From assembly GCA_034440575.1 (NCBI GenBank), contig JAOTOL010001313.1, positions 384,001 through 448,000 of the forward strand: DNA of 64,000 bases. Reading direction: 5' to 3'. The notes under the pieces are model-generated. The model ran no database searches. It worked only from the letters and a program-made list of their open reading frames with translations, and was not told the DNA's origin. The DNA is from Imbricaverruca yamaguchii (taxonomy: Eukaryota; Arthropoda; Thecostraca; Neoverrucidae). The stretch's first letter is position 1. Each line of letters begins with the position of its first letter. A program made the position numbers and the translations under genes. Positions 18,216 to 28,756 of the stretch are shown here, in pieces.

Positions 18216-21200
18216 TAGGGATGATAATCCCGGGATCCCGGGATTACGTCAATCCCGAATCCCGGGATTGGAGGCTCTCGGGATTTCGGGATCCCGATGA
18301 GTTGTTTTCTTCATACAAAACTATTGTTAAAAACGTCAATGTGGAAAACCATTATGGATTGATAACATGATAGATGGATACGTAAAATTTGACGAATTTG
18401 AGTGGTTTTGTGTCCAAATTTCTGAACTGTGCTATGTTCTTCTCATATTAGCCAGCTGCGTCCTGCAATTCAGCGATCGTATTCGACAGCGTTTCACACG
18501 GTGTCAGGCTCCGAGACCCCGCGTGGCTCCCGGGCCGCCTCTCCACGGCAGGTCATATTACTCGAGGACATGCTACACCCGATGTGAGTCAGCGGCCGTC
18601 GCGGGCTGTGCCCTGTCCTGCGCCTCAGTGACTGACTCCCAGTGCTTTGAGGCGGAGTGGCGCTGGCAGGGCACCGTGTTGTTGTTGTTGATGGTGGTGG
18701 TATCCTCCAATCTCCGAATTTTATCTAGTCTGAGCATTTTCAACGAAGCCGACGAAGCTAAGCTTAAGGGCTGATATAAAGATGCCGGATTTTGTGGAAT
18801 TCAAAGGAAGCGTAGTGTGAGAACACTTTCTGAGAGGTGAGACTGGAAACACAGCGAAGTGTCGTATCTGTAAAAAAGTATTGAAAATATCCGGAGGTTC
18901 CACGAAAGGACTTCATGTTCGCCTCAAGAGTAAGCATGGTGGAATGGGTGTTGCTGGACCATCCCAATCCAAGGACATGTCTGAAGGTCAAGTCGAGTCG
19001 GGTCAAGGTGAGAGCCCCAGGCATACGGCGCCCACTCCAAAAGGAATGAGGACCTTGGATAGCTATTACTTATCGAAAACGGACGACGACCTGGATGCCG
19101 TTCTTGCCAGAATGTGCGCAAGAGATGGGCTTCAATTTATAGTTTTTTGTACCTCGCCAGACCTACGCGGATTAATGGCTGCCAAAGGATATAAGAACCT
19201 TCCAACACATCACAATACGATCCGCCGGCGGGTCCTCAGACATTGCGCTCGCCTGAAGTGTAACGTGAAGGCGAAGCTGTCCGAAGAAGTATCTAAGGAC
19301 AAAAGGTTCTCGCTTACAATCGACGAATATACTTCCCTGAGGAACCGTCGCTACATGAGTGTGACCGTCCACTGCGACGGCCAGATGTGGGGTCTCGGTG
19401 TCGCTCGTTGTCATGGCTCAATGCCAGCAGAGAAGTGCCTGGATCTTCTGAAGGGCAAGCTGGCCGAATTTGGCCTCGAGCTCAGCAAGCACGTCACCTG
19501 CGTCACAACGGACGGAGCGTCCGTGATGGTGAAATTCGGGAAGGCGCTGCCGTGCGAACACCAGCTCTGCCTCGCACACGGCGTGCACCTCGCCGTTATC
19601 GACGCCCTATACTCGAGTGACGCCGGAGAAGAGACCCCCGGACAGGCAGACGACGACCGTGGTGGTGCACCTGATCAGGTGAGCTGGTTTTATGTGTGGG
19701 AAAATCCTAGACATTAAGATACCGCTATTCGTCTTTTTGTTTCATCTGTTTTCTGATGCAAATATGATGTAAAAATGCGTAAAAATTAGTGCAATATTCA
19801 GTATTAATTGCGGCGTCATTGGTTGTTGCGAACATCACGAAGTTTCCGTAACCTACGTCGTCTTGCAGATGAGCTCGTCAGACGAGTCCGACTGCGATGG
19901 CGATGATGACGGCAACGATGCAGACGAGGATACCGCCACCGGTCACCGCGAGCTACATGACTCGCTTTCTCAGGCCGTTCAGAGAATTAGAAAAATTGTC
20001 CGCTGGTTTAGAAAGTCCCCTGTTCGGAACGAGGTACTCCAGAAATACGTAAGAGGAGCATGGAAAGGAACTGATGCTAGTGTTAGACTGCAAAACCCGG
20101 TGGAATAGTCTGTACGATATGCTAGATCGGTTTGATACCCTCAAAATAGCTGTCCACAAGGCTCTCATCGACATAGGAGACAAGCATATGAAAATGATTG
20201 ATGATTATGAATACGCCATTGTGCCGGAGACCATTCGCTCCCTTCAGATCATGAAACTGGGAGCAGAAGCCCTATGCCGCAGAGAGAGTGGCATCTTGGA
20301 GGCTCAAGCTGCCTTAAAATTTATGTTAGGTGCGCTTGATAAGGAACGTGGTGTGGTTGCAAACAAACTGAGTGATGCCCTGAGTCAGCGAATCAGGCAG
20401 CGATGGCCAAAAACGGCGAAAGTTCTGCAGCTACTCCACAACAACCTGTCAGCAGATAGTGAGTGGAATTACATTTTCCCCAGTGCCTCCCGCAGGGACA
20501 CGCAAGTCTTATTCTTGCGCATGATGGAAAGGATGGGAGAAAGGATGGATACAGCTGAAGTAGGTGTAGAGACAGAAGTAATGGACGTTGATGATCCTGC
20601 ACCAACGCAGTCACTTCAGTCGATGCTACAACATGCTCTAGACCAGGTCAGAGTTCCAGATGCCCCAGGGCAGTCATGTGCATCCGGAATCAAGTTCTCT
20701 GATTCTTTCCTTATGGCCAAGGCTATCAGAAAAGAATTAGAGAACTTATCAGTCTCAGGAAAGACGGGCATGGTGGCGGTGGCCTACAGCTGGCTCAAGG
20801 GAATTGTGCCCACGAGTGTTGAGTCTGAGCGTGTGTTTTCAACCGTTGGAAATATTGTTACAAAGGTGCGGTCGCGTCTTGGTGACGACACTGTTGATGC
20901 TCTCTGCTTCTTGAAATGCCACTACCGTAACACTTAGTGACCGGCTGGAACCTGCAATTGACCGGCTTTCAAGACGCAGGGAAAACAATTGCATGCTGGC
21001 TAGATAGAAGGAAGACATGTAACCGGGAAATACATAAACAGTATAATTCGTGTACGCTTTGTGTAGGTAGCACGAAGAACCCAGGAATATATTTTTAGTG
21101 TGGTATTTAACTTTTCTGTCTCATGCGGCTATAATGCACTTAAATATAAATTACTTTCAACGGGGAACCCTTGAAATGGTTCTAGGTATGGCCCACATAC

Positions 21201-21331
21201 GATATTTAAGGGAAAAAAACAAATTATCGACATATTCCTAGAAAACAGCTCAATCCCGGGATCCCGGGATTGACCCACTCAAAATCCCGGGACCCCGGGA
21301 TTGAGAAAAAGTCCCGGGATTATCATCCCTA
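18216..21331 (+). mobile_element. hAT DNA transposon with 20-bp TIRs and palindromic subterminal repeats
   Basis: The ends are perfect inverted repeats: TAGGGATGATAATCCCGGGA at 18216-18235 and its complement at 21312-21331. Inside each end are several copies of AATCCCGGGATCCCGGGATT-like palindromic strings (18227-18300 and 21250-21320), likely transposase-binding subterminal repeats. The element is about 3.1 kb, normal for an autonomous hAT. No 8-bp TSD is visible: ATCTGCAC precedes the left end and GTATACAT follows the right. The right end abuts the first ~130-bp satellite unit. It encodes the transposase described separately. Confidence 0.93.
18782..20937 (+). pseudogene. hAT transposase, two exons, one premature stop and one frameshift
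   Basis: Exon 1 (18782-19678) starts MPDFVEFKGSVV; an in-frame TGA at 18818-18820 sits where BED-finger proteins usually have Trp. It continues with a BED zinc finger (CRICKKVL and LHVRLKSKH), TIDEYTS (first catalytic Asp), VTTDGASVMVK (second Asp) and CLAHGVHLAVIDAL. The intron (19679-19868) has GTGAGC and TCTTGCAG borders and keeps phase 0. Exon 2 (19869-20937) starts with an acidic segment, then KTRWNSLYDML, and ends in the hAT dimerisation domain with SVESERVFSTVGNIV (third acidic residue, Glu) and SRLGDDTVDALCFLKCHY. A single extra base near 20057 shifts the frame; exon 2 is 1069 bases, one more than a multiple of three. Intact it would be about 654 residues. With only two lesions it is young but inactive. 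Confidence 0.88.
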
Positions 21332-21990
21332 GTATACATACCATTGCATGAAGAAAGTACATGCACCCTCACCAGCATCACAGACAGTCAGGTACTGGAT
21401 CCGATGCAGTGAATACTTTCTCTATACAAGGCACACAATGACTGCATAATTCTGCTTGTTAGTATACATACCATTGCATGAAGAAAGTACATGCACCCTC
21501 ACCAGCATCACAGACAGTCAGGTACTGGATTCGATGCAGTGAATACTTTCTCCATACAAGGCACACAATGACTGCATAATTATACTTGTTAGTATACATA
21601 CCATTGCATGAAGAAAGTACATGCACCCTCACCAGCATCACAGACAAAGTCAGGTACTGGATCCGATGCAGTGAATACTTTCTCCATACAAGGCACACAA
21701 TGACTGCATAATTATACTTGTTAGTATACATACCATTGCATGAAGAATGTACATGCACCCTCACCAGCATCACAGACAGTCAGGTACTGGATCCGATGCA
21801 GTGAATACTTTCTCCATACAAGGCACACAATGACTGCATAATTATATTGGTTAGTATATACCATTGCATGAAGGAAGTACATGCACCCTCACCAGCATCA
21901 CAGACAGTCAGGTACTGGATCCGATGCAGTGAATACTTTCTCCATACAAGGCACACAATGACTGCATAATTCTACTTGTTAGTATACAGT
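21332..21990. repeat. ~130-bp satellite, left block (5 units)
   Basis: Units begin AGTATACATACCATTGCATG at 21331, 21461, 21591, 21723, 21853 and 21981, a period of 128-132 bp. The two-base variation comes from ACAGACAGTCAGG versus ACAGACAAAGTCAGG. The same array resumes at 25.9 kb on the far side of the L2-like retrotransposon, so one array was split by that insertion. Confidence 0.95.
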
Positions 21991-24900
21991 AGAATGTCAG
22001 TTGTCCTGAGCGCGGCGCCACGAGCTGACGTGTCTCGGTCGCTCCCCCAGCCTTTCCCTCGCCCTCTTCGTTGCCTTTGTATGCAAGGTGTGTGATACTC
22101 TGAGTGAGAAGTGAACATGTGAAGAAGTGTTCTAGTGAAGAAGTGAACAAACTAGTGAAGTGTATGAGTAAAAATAAAAGAAGAAAAAGTGGCATAGTGA
22201 TCTAAACCGACGTACTTATACGCTACACGTGCGCAAAGTTTACACAACAGTGATTGGACTCCTACAAACTGAGTGTGTGCTGAAGTAACAGCGCCCTTCT
22301 CCATAGTTCAAGCATCAGCTACTGCCCGTGCCCAGTCTTCTTTCCTGCACTGCAGCTGAGATGAAATTGATTGGACTGACGACTTGGTGCCGCTCGGAAT
22401 TCTTGTGACTCTAACAACAGTGACGTCTACCTCCTATCGTCTATCTTCAGCTCTACCAGTCTTCCATCTTCAGCTCTACCGGTCTTCTATTTTCAGCTCT
22501 ACCATGCATACAGACATCATCAGGTTTCTGCTAACCATCGCCCTGGTCCAAATGTTCAACGCCATCACGTCCCCCGGTCAGCAACGCGCACGCAGCCCCG
22601 TACGCGACGCCATCAACTACGCGACCTTGACTCCCGCCAGTCACCACCCTCGCATCTGCAGAACGAGAAACCAGACCGTCGGCGTTACCCTGACAACGCC
22701 AAAGAAAACACGACGGGGCACGCGCGGCGCCAGGGGTGGCAGACGACGGGGATCACGGGGCGGAACAAGCAAAGCGACGGTTCAGGAGCGCAACGGGCAG
22801 CTGCACCTGGGACTCATAAATGCCCAATCTATGAAACCTAAGCTACTTGAGCTACAACATGACTTTCTTTCTTACTCTCTAGACCTAGCTGTGGTGACTG
22901 AGACCTGGCTGCGACCTAGCACCCCCACGCGTCTCATTAACTTCCCTGGTTACCAGTTAAAACGTGCGGACCGGCCTGACTCTAGTGGCTACGGTGGGGT
23001 GGCGATTATCGCCAAGTCAGCGCTTACTATTACCGTTTTGAAAATTTCTACGCTTCCAAACTCGAGCTCCAAATTAGAATCACTCTGGACCAAAGTCAAA
23101 GGTAAAAGCGGAAGGTATTTCATTCTGGCGGCAATCTATCGACCTCCTCGTAACAGTCTACCTGCCTTAAATGTTGACTTCGCTGAGCTCGAAAGACAGG
23201 TTCAATTGGCGACACTGAACTTTACCGGCACTTTCTACCTCGCAGGTGATCTAAATTGCAATCTTCTCGACACGGCAAATTGCCCCAGCAAAACACACCT
23301 GCTTGAGTTCGTCAGAAACTATTCACTTACCGTGATAGTGAAGCGCCCTACATTCTCCACAGGCTCTTTATTGGATGTCATCATAACAAATTCACCCACC
23401 TCTGTCGACAGACCCAAAGTGAGTTTCTGCCACTACAGTCCCCACAAATTTATCACATGTTCAATTAAAGTAAACAGGCCTGCCTCAATTAACACCGTGA
23501 TAAAATCACGTTCTTTCGGACGAGTGGACACCTCCGAACTGACCCTTGACCTTGGTGAGATCGACTGGGTCCAGGTCACTGGTCGCATCTCAGTAACCGA
23601 TAAATGGGACACACTGCTGAGATTGCTGACACCTATCCTCGACGAGCACCTGCCACTCAGAAACATCAAAATTCGGAACCCAACAGCACCACATGTTAGC
23701 GAAGCTACCAAACAACTCATGCATCGGCGAAATGTAGCCTTGCGCTTACAAGATAGAAACACTTACAAAATACTTAACCGACAAGTTCGATCAGCTATTA
23801 GAGCTGACTGTAGGAAAGAGATTAGCGGAAAGATAGCTCAAAAAGGCCCATCAGCTGCGTGGCGTGCTATCAAGCCTATTATTGATACAAAAAAAGGATC
23901 TCACAGAGTACAGCCTCAGGTTCTACCTGAGCAGCTAAATCATTATTTTGTTAGTGTCGGACCAAAAATATCAGCAGAAGTCAAACTGCAGGCAAACATG
24001 CCTGAACACACATCTCCCAGTTGTCGGCTATCGCGCGTCTCTACCAGCTCCTATAAAGTATCACCCATATCTCTTGAACAGCTAGCCAATATCGTCATAA
24101 ACATGAGAAGCACAAGTGCGTGCGGACCCGACGGGATCTGTATTAAGGTCATCAAATTTCTGTTCTTTTTTATTGGCGAAGTGCTGCTTGACATTATAAA
24201 CACATGCCTGACTACAGCTGATATACCCTCCACTTGGAAACAGTCAATAGTAACTCCCATTCACAAATCAGGAGATCCTTCGGATCCCTCTAATTTTAGA
24301 CCCATCTCACTGGTTCTGGTTATCGCCAAGATCACTGAGAGAGTGGTGCAGAAACAACTCTATCACTACCTAAGCTCAAACCACCTACTGGCCCAAACTC
24401 AGCACGGCTTCAGACCACGCCACTCTACGGAAACCGCCCTTATCTCAGTCACGGACGAAATACTAGCAGCAATGGACCGTTCGGAAGTAGCTCTCCTTTG
24501 CATTCTGGATCTCAGTAAATGTTTCGATGTAATAGACCACACCAAACTGCTCACTAAACTTCAACTCCATGGAATCGATACCGACTGGTTTAAAGCATAT
24601 CTGGGAGGTCATACGCAGGCTGTTAGGATCTCAGATCGACACGGAAACAGGCATCTCTCCTCCTTTCTCCCAAACAACATAGGTGTCTTTCAAGGCTCAT
24701 CATTAGGTCCACTTCTCTATTGCATCTTATCGAACGACCTCAGTCTGCACGTCCCGGTAGCACATGTCACCCAGTTCGCAGACGACACACAGGTCCTCAT
24801 CTCCGGTCGGAAATCTGATCTCCCAAATTTGATAAGTCAGATGGAAACATGCCTGAGCCAACTCTATGACTACTTCCTGGATAACGGCTTGAAGGTGAAC

Positions 24901-25917
24901 CCGACCAAAACCCAGCTTCTTACTCTCGGATCGCGTCAAAATCTGCGCAATATTACCCCGATACGAGTGTGCTTTAGGGACGCCGTGATAGATGAGAAAC
25001 ATTCGTGTAAGAACCTTGGGGTAACATTTGATCGCCACATGTCTTGGGATTCCCATGTAGCTGTTGTTGTCCAGAAGTGTACTGGGTTCCTTCTGGCCCT
25101 GAACCATCTGCGTCACCATCTGCCGACCAGCACCCTCTTCACTATAGTCAATAGCCTAATTATATTCAATATCCGATACTGCATATCTGTTTACGGGAAC
25201 GGGTCGTCAGCAAATATCCACAGACTAGACAAGATCATTAACTTCGCCACTAGAGTCGTGTCAGGTCTCCGAAAATTTGATCATATTACTGATGTCCGAA
25301 ACGAGTTGGGTCTCCTCACTGCAGCTGATCTGTACCTATTCCACAGTCTCACTTTGCTCCACAAGATCATTCTGACGGGTGAGCCTACGCACATTGCCGG
25401 TGAAATCACTTCAAACTCTACCCTGCGAAGCCGTCACACACGTGCAGACGACCATCTGCGCCTGCCAGCCATACACAGAGAGGCTGGCCGCAGGAGATTT
25501 CTCTACTCGTCTGTCTTCCACTACAAGAAACTTCCTACTGAAACTAAAACATCGAGGCTGTCTAACTTCAAGAAACATGCACTAGCGTATCTCCACGAAC
25601 AACACTAGTCCCACAAAAAACTAACAACATGGATATGTGTACACTACGAAGTCACCTTTAGGCCATCGCTTTCCTATCACTTATACAAGCCACTCGTGTA
25701 TAGCTCGTGTCGCAAGTACGGTGTATGCAGTGCGGAAAGTGATATGGATATTGTATTATGTTGTACGAATGTTTGTTGCGCATCTGCTCCCACTATTGAC
25801 CACACATCTATCCTTTCTTTGTAAATATCTGTGAGTTCAGCCCAGACTGTCCGTAACAGCCACTGCACGTGGAGGACATGTATTGTTAAATAAATAAATA
25901 AATAAATAAATACATAC
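21991..25917 (+). mobile_element. Near-complete L2-like non-LTR retrotransposon inserted in the satellite
   Basis: The element begins after GTTAGTATAC (21981-21990) with about 510 bases of 5' UTR, then one long EN-RT frame, a ~300-base 3' UTR and a (TAAA)n tail (about 25888-25912). The satellite resumes immediately. A 4-5-base ATAC at both junctions is the only candidate target duplication. Length (~3.9 kb) and open coding capacity suggest an almost full-length, recent insertion. No separate ORF1 was found upstream. Confidence 0.88.
22504..25608 (+). CDS. L2-like retrotransposon polyprotein: AP endonuclease and reverse transcriptase
   Basis: This frame has 1034 codons from ATG at 22504; it stays open further upstream but without an earlier ATG giving a recognisable domain. 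After a basic RG-rich segment (TRGARGGRRRGSRGG, possible RNA binding) the apurinic-endonuclease-like domain reads LGLINAQSM, VVTETWL, GYGGVAIIAKS, LESLWTKVKG, IYRPPRN, LAGDLNCNLL and LLDVIIT. Where LINE endonucleases have SDH, it reads YSPHKF (about 23437), losing a catalytic Asp. RT motifs follow: ACGPDGI, IPSTWKQSIVTPIHKSG, NFRPISL, QHGFRPRHST, ILDLSKCFDVIDH, GVFQGSSLGPLLY (Phe for the usual Pro) and TQFADDTQVL, with both motif C Asp residues intact. The C-terminus has the L2/CR1-type RLDKIINFATRVVSG region. The frame is uninterrupted, so the endonuclease substitution is its main defect. Confidence 0.93.
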   Translation: MHTDIIRFLLTIALVQMFNAITSPGQQRARSPVRDAINYATLTPASHHPRICRTRNQTVGVTLTTPKKTRRGTRGARGGRRRGSRGGTSKATVQERNGQLHLGLINAQSMKPKLLELQHDFLSYSLDLAVVTETWLRPSTPTRLINFPGYQLKRADRPDSSGYGGVAIIAKSALTITVLKISTLPNSSSKLESLWTKVKGKSGRYFILAAIYRPPRNSLPALNVDFAELERQVQLATLNFTGTFYLAGDLNCNLLDTANCPSKTHLLEFVRNYSLTVIVKRPTFSTGSLLDVIITNSPTSVDRPKVSFCHYSPHKFITCSIKVNRPASINTVIKSRSFGRVDTSELTLDLGEIDWVQVTGRISVTDKWDTLLRLLTPILDEHLPLRNIKIRNPTAPHVSEATKQLMHRRNVALRLQDRNTYKILNRQVRSAIRADCRKEISGKIAQKGPSAAWRAIKPIIDTKKGSHRVQPQVLPEQLNHYFVSVGPKISAEVKLQANMPEHTSPSCRLSRVSTSSYKVSPISLEQLANIVINMRSTSACGPDGICIKVIKFLFFFIGEVLLDIINTCLTTADIPSTWKQSIVTPIHKSGDPSDPSNFRPISLVLVIAKITERVVQKQLYHYLSSNHLLAQTQHGFRPRHSTETALISVTDEILAAMDRSEVALLCILDLSKCFDVIDHTKLLTKLQLHGIDTDWFKAYLGGHTQAVRISDRHGNRHLSSFLPNNIGVFQGSSLGPLLYCILSNDLSLHVPVAHVTQFADDTQVLISGRKSDLPNLISQMETCLSQLYDYFLDNGLKVNPTKTQLLTLGSRQNLRNITPIRVCFRDAVIDEKHSCKNLGVTFDRHMSWDSHVAVVVQKCTGFLLALNHLRHHLPTSTLFTIVNSLIIFNIRYCISVYGNGSSANIHRLDKIINFATRVVSGLRKFDHITDVRNELGLLTAADLYLFHSLTLLHKIILTGEPTHIAGEITSNSTLRSRHTRADDHLRLPAIHREAGRRRFLYSSVFHYKKLPTETKTSRLSNFKKHALAYLHEQH

Positions 25918-27075
25918 CATTGCATGAAGAAAGTACATGCACCCTCACCAGCATCACAGACAGTCAGGTACTGGATCCGATGCAGTGAATACTTTCTCCA
26001 TACAAGGCACACAATGACTGCATAATTCTACTTGTTAGTATACATACCATTGCATGAAGAAAGTACATGCACCCTCACCAGCATCACAGACAAAGTCAGG
26101 TACTGGATCTGATGCAGCGAATACTTTCTCCATACAAGGCACACAATGACTGCATAATTCTACTTGTTAGTATACATACCATTGCATGAAGAAAGTACAT
26201 GCACCCTCACCAGCATCACAGACAGTCAAGTACTGGATCCGATGCTGTGAATACTTTCTCCATACAAGGCACACAATGACTGCATAATTTTTTGGTTAGT
26301 ATACGTACCATTGCATGAAGGAAGTGCATGCACCCTCACCAGCATCACAGACAAAGTCAGGTACTGGATCCGATGCAGTGAATACTTTCTCCATACAAGG
26401 CACACAATGACTGCATAATTATACTTGTTAGTATACATACCATTGCATGAAGAATGTACATGCACCCTCACCAGCATCACAGACAAAGTCAGGTACTGGA
26501 TCCGATGCAGTGAATACTTTCTCCATACAAGGCACACAATGACTGCATAATTATATTGGTTAGTATACGTACCATTGCATGAAGGAAGTGCATGCACCCT
26601 CACCAGCATCACAGACAAAGTCAGGTACTGGATCCGATGCAGTGAATACTTTCTCCATACAGGGCACACAATGACTGCATAATTATACTTGTTAGTATAC
26701 ATACCATTGCATGAAGAATGTACATGCACCCTCACCAGCATCACAGACAAAGTCAGGTACTGGATCCGATGCAGTGAATACTTTCTCCATACAAGGCACA
26801 CAATGACTGCATAATTATATTGGTTAGTATATACCATTGCATGAAGGAAGTACATGCACCCTCACCAGCATCACAGACAAAGTCAGGTACTGGATCCGAT
26901 GCAGTGAATACTTTCTCCATACAAGGCACACAATGACTGCATAATTATATTGGTTAGTATATACCATTGCATGAAGGAAGTGCATGCACCCTCACCAGCA
27001 TCACAGACAAAGTCAGGTACTGGATCCGATGCAGTGAATACTTTCTCCATACAGGGCACATTATAACTGCATACA
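25918..27075. repeat. ~130-bp satellite, right block (9 units, dimeric pattern)
   Basis: Unit starts lie near 26037, 26169, 26298, 26430, 26562, 26694, 26826 and 26956, with a partial unit before them (25915). Period is 129-132 bp. Variants alternate between a form with GTATACATACC...AAGAATGTACATGC and one with GTATACGTACC...AAGGAAGTGCATGC at 26298-26825, giving a ~264-bp two-unit higher-order period. 132-base units keep one minus-strand frame open for 209 codons, a by-product of unit length. Confidence 0.95.
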
Positions 27076-27331
27076 TGTATGTGAGTTGATGTGGGGTGGA
27101 ATTTGCATTCTGGATCTGTGTTGCACCGGATATTACAATGGAGAAATAGGACATAAAAATGGCAGTAAGGACTAGTACCAATTTTACATAAATGTGAAAA
27201 GAAAATACAACACATGGAACCGAAATTACGTAGCCCAGGGAACTATGTTAGGTGATGCAACTCCGAAACGTATCAACATTGGGTGGCTTCTTTTGGCACA
27301 TCCATGCAAGGGGTGACTGATACATGTTTAA
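27076..27331. other. Unassigned sequence next to the satellite
   Basis: No recognisable feature between the last satellite unit and the open frame that follows. Confidence 0.5.
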
Positions 27332-27790
27332 TCATATATTGACATTGAGGGTGTTTTGAAGCATGGATTTGTGGGCATCAAGCAGAAGTGGCTTGACATT
27401 TTGTGGTATTATTACACGTGCTGTCCCATTCTGCAGAGATGGGAAGCGGCTCATAAGGCACCCCACAGAGATATGGTATGCCATTTTGGCCATTTTGTTC
27501 CCTGTATGGTATACTATTATTTTGCCATCAACAACTTTATTGTACTCCCAGCACTCCCGATGCATTAACACAAGGTCGTGTGGTGGCTTGAGATATTTGT
27601 AATTCAACTGGCTACCACAAGTTTTGCATTTTTTGTGTTGAGGAGTACATGCCTCGACAAAGAACGGTTCACTGTTAATATGAATGGGTCGTTTTCGTTG
27701 TGTGCCCTGCAATTGTGTGCCATACTTTGCAGTCTGGCTTAGGAACACACTAGCAGTAACAGCTAGGCATGTTAATTCATTTATATTCAT
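27332..27790 (-). CDS. Unrecognised 152-codon frame with Cys/His residues
   Basis: The frame starts at an ATG (27790) inside the duplicated 840-bp block, crosses its sharp edge at 27712 and continues to a stop at 27332-27334. The part beyond the edge is protein-like: RPIHINSEPFFVEACTP, HKKCKTCGSQLNYKYLKP, MHRECWEYNKVV, YHTGNKM and VGCLMSRFPS. Cys-x2-Cys followed about 25 residues later by His-x2-Cys suggests a small zinc-binding fold. I cannot assign a family. The edge at 27712 reads CAATTGCAG then GGC, which could be an acceptor; coding would then start there and the N-terminal 28 residues would be accidental. Most likely a transposon-encoded fragment, possibly the terminal exon of the element the 840-bp block belongs to. 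Confidence 0.4.
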   Translation of the reverse strand: MNINELTCLAVTASVFLSQTAKYGTQLQGTQRKRPIHINSEPFFVEACTPQHKKCKTCGSQLNYKYLKPPHDLVLMHRECWEYNKVVDGKIIVYHTGNKMAKMAYHISVGCLMSRFPSLQNGTARVIIPQNVKPLLLDAHKSMLQNTLNVNI

Positions 27791-28552
27791 CTGTTCATTA
27801 TAATCTTATGATGAGATTTTGTTGTTGATATTGTTGACATAGACAACACATCACTGAAATTATACATTATAACAACCAATTGCACATAAAAGAAACTATT
27901 TGTGGTCTATTTACATGCTCTATAGCTAGGTATTCATCAATTATAATTTCTGATACACAAATAGCGCATCCATGCACAATTCTACAAGTTTCGTACTACA
28001 CAAGTTCCACAGTAGTTCCGTACAAAACATTGATGGAAACCACAGAAAATTTGCAATACACATCATTAGAGGTACTGAAAAAATATTTAATTGATTTCGA
28101 AACTCCAATCACGGTAATTTTCACACCAATCCACCGCGCGCGGACACCCTACGCAATTCCAGGAAAGCCAGGGCAGGCTCAAGGGTAGCGGGGTTACGTC
28201 ACGATCCAATTAGAGATGGGTGATATATTTGTAGGATGACTGAAAGTTTTGGTAACGATTGTACTGACTTCCGTGTTAAAAGTCTATTTCATATTGCATA
28301 TGTTATTTTTCACCTCAACTACCTCAATCCATCTAATATTGTGAAAATACATGGATCAGTGTGTGTTTGGCACAATTCTATTGGTTACTTTCATAGATTG
28401 TCAATGGGGCAAATCTCAAAGTTCAATCCCTGATTTCGTGGCTTTCTACCCACTTATATCGGCTGAAAAGGACTCAAACCCCCAAAAATATGGGTCGAAG
28501 TTTATCTTAGAGTTATTTTCACGAACATTGGTGCAGTAGTTACTGAGATCGA
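27713..28552 (+). repeat. 840-bp repeat block, copy 2
   Basis: This is the inverted partner of 2387-3226, same length. The left edge (CTGCAATTGTG at 27713) adjoins the Cys/His frame, which is absent from copy 1. The right edge is at GTTACTGAGATCG. A related string, AATTACTGAGATCG, recurs at about 28715, hinting that the parent element continues to the right with internal repetition. Confidence 0.9.
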
Positions 28553-28756
28553 CTTTCGGGCACTTTCTATTGTCGTAATTACAACGTTGCATCGCCACTT
28601 GGGGGCCATTTAAAGACATTTAACGGAAACTATTAATTACGGTTGTAGGCCAATACCACCGCATCAATTAAAAGGCAACTATTATTGCACCTTTCATCGA
28701 CATCCACTTCGTAATTACTGAGATCGTCCATGGGGCAGAAAAAGTGGGCATTTTAG
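28553..28756. other. Unassigned sequence right of the 840-bp block
   Basis: The second ACTGAGATCG near 28715 suggests this is more of the same repeat, truncated in copy 1. No coding content. Confidence 0.4.

Noticed and set aside
22384..22503. Extended N-terminus of the L2-like protein upstream of ATG 22504
   Set aside because: The frame is open but has no ATG and contains an imperfect CTTCAGCTCTACC repeat typical of a 5' UTR.
26226..26855. 209-codon minus-strand open frame with a repeated ~44-residue unit
   Set aside because: It is the translation of the ~130-bp satellite where consecutive units happen to be 132 bp (44 codons). Adjacent 130-bp units break the frame and there is no protein-like conservation.
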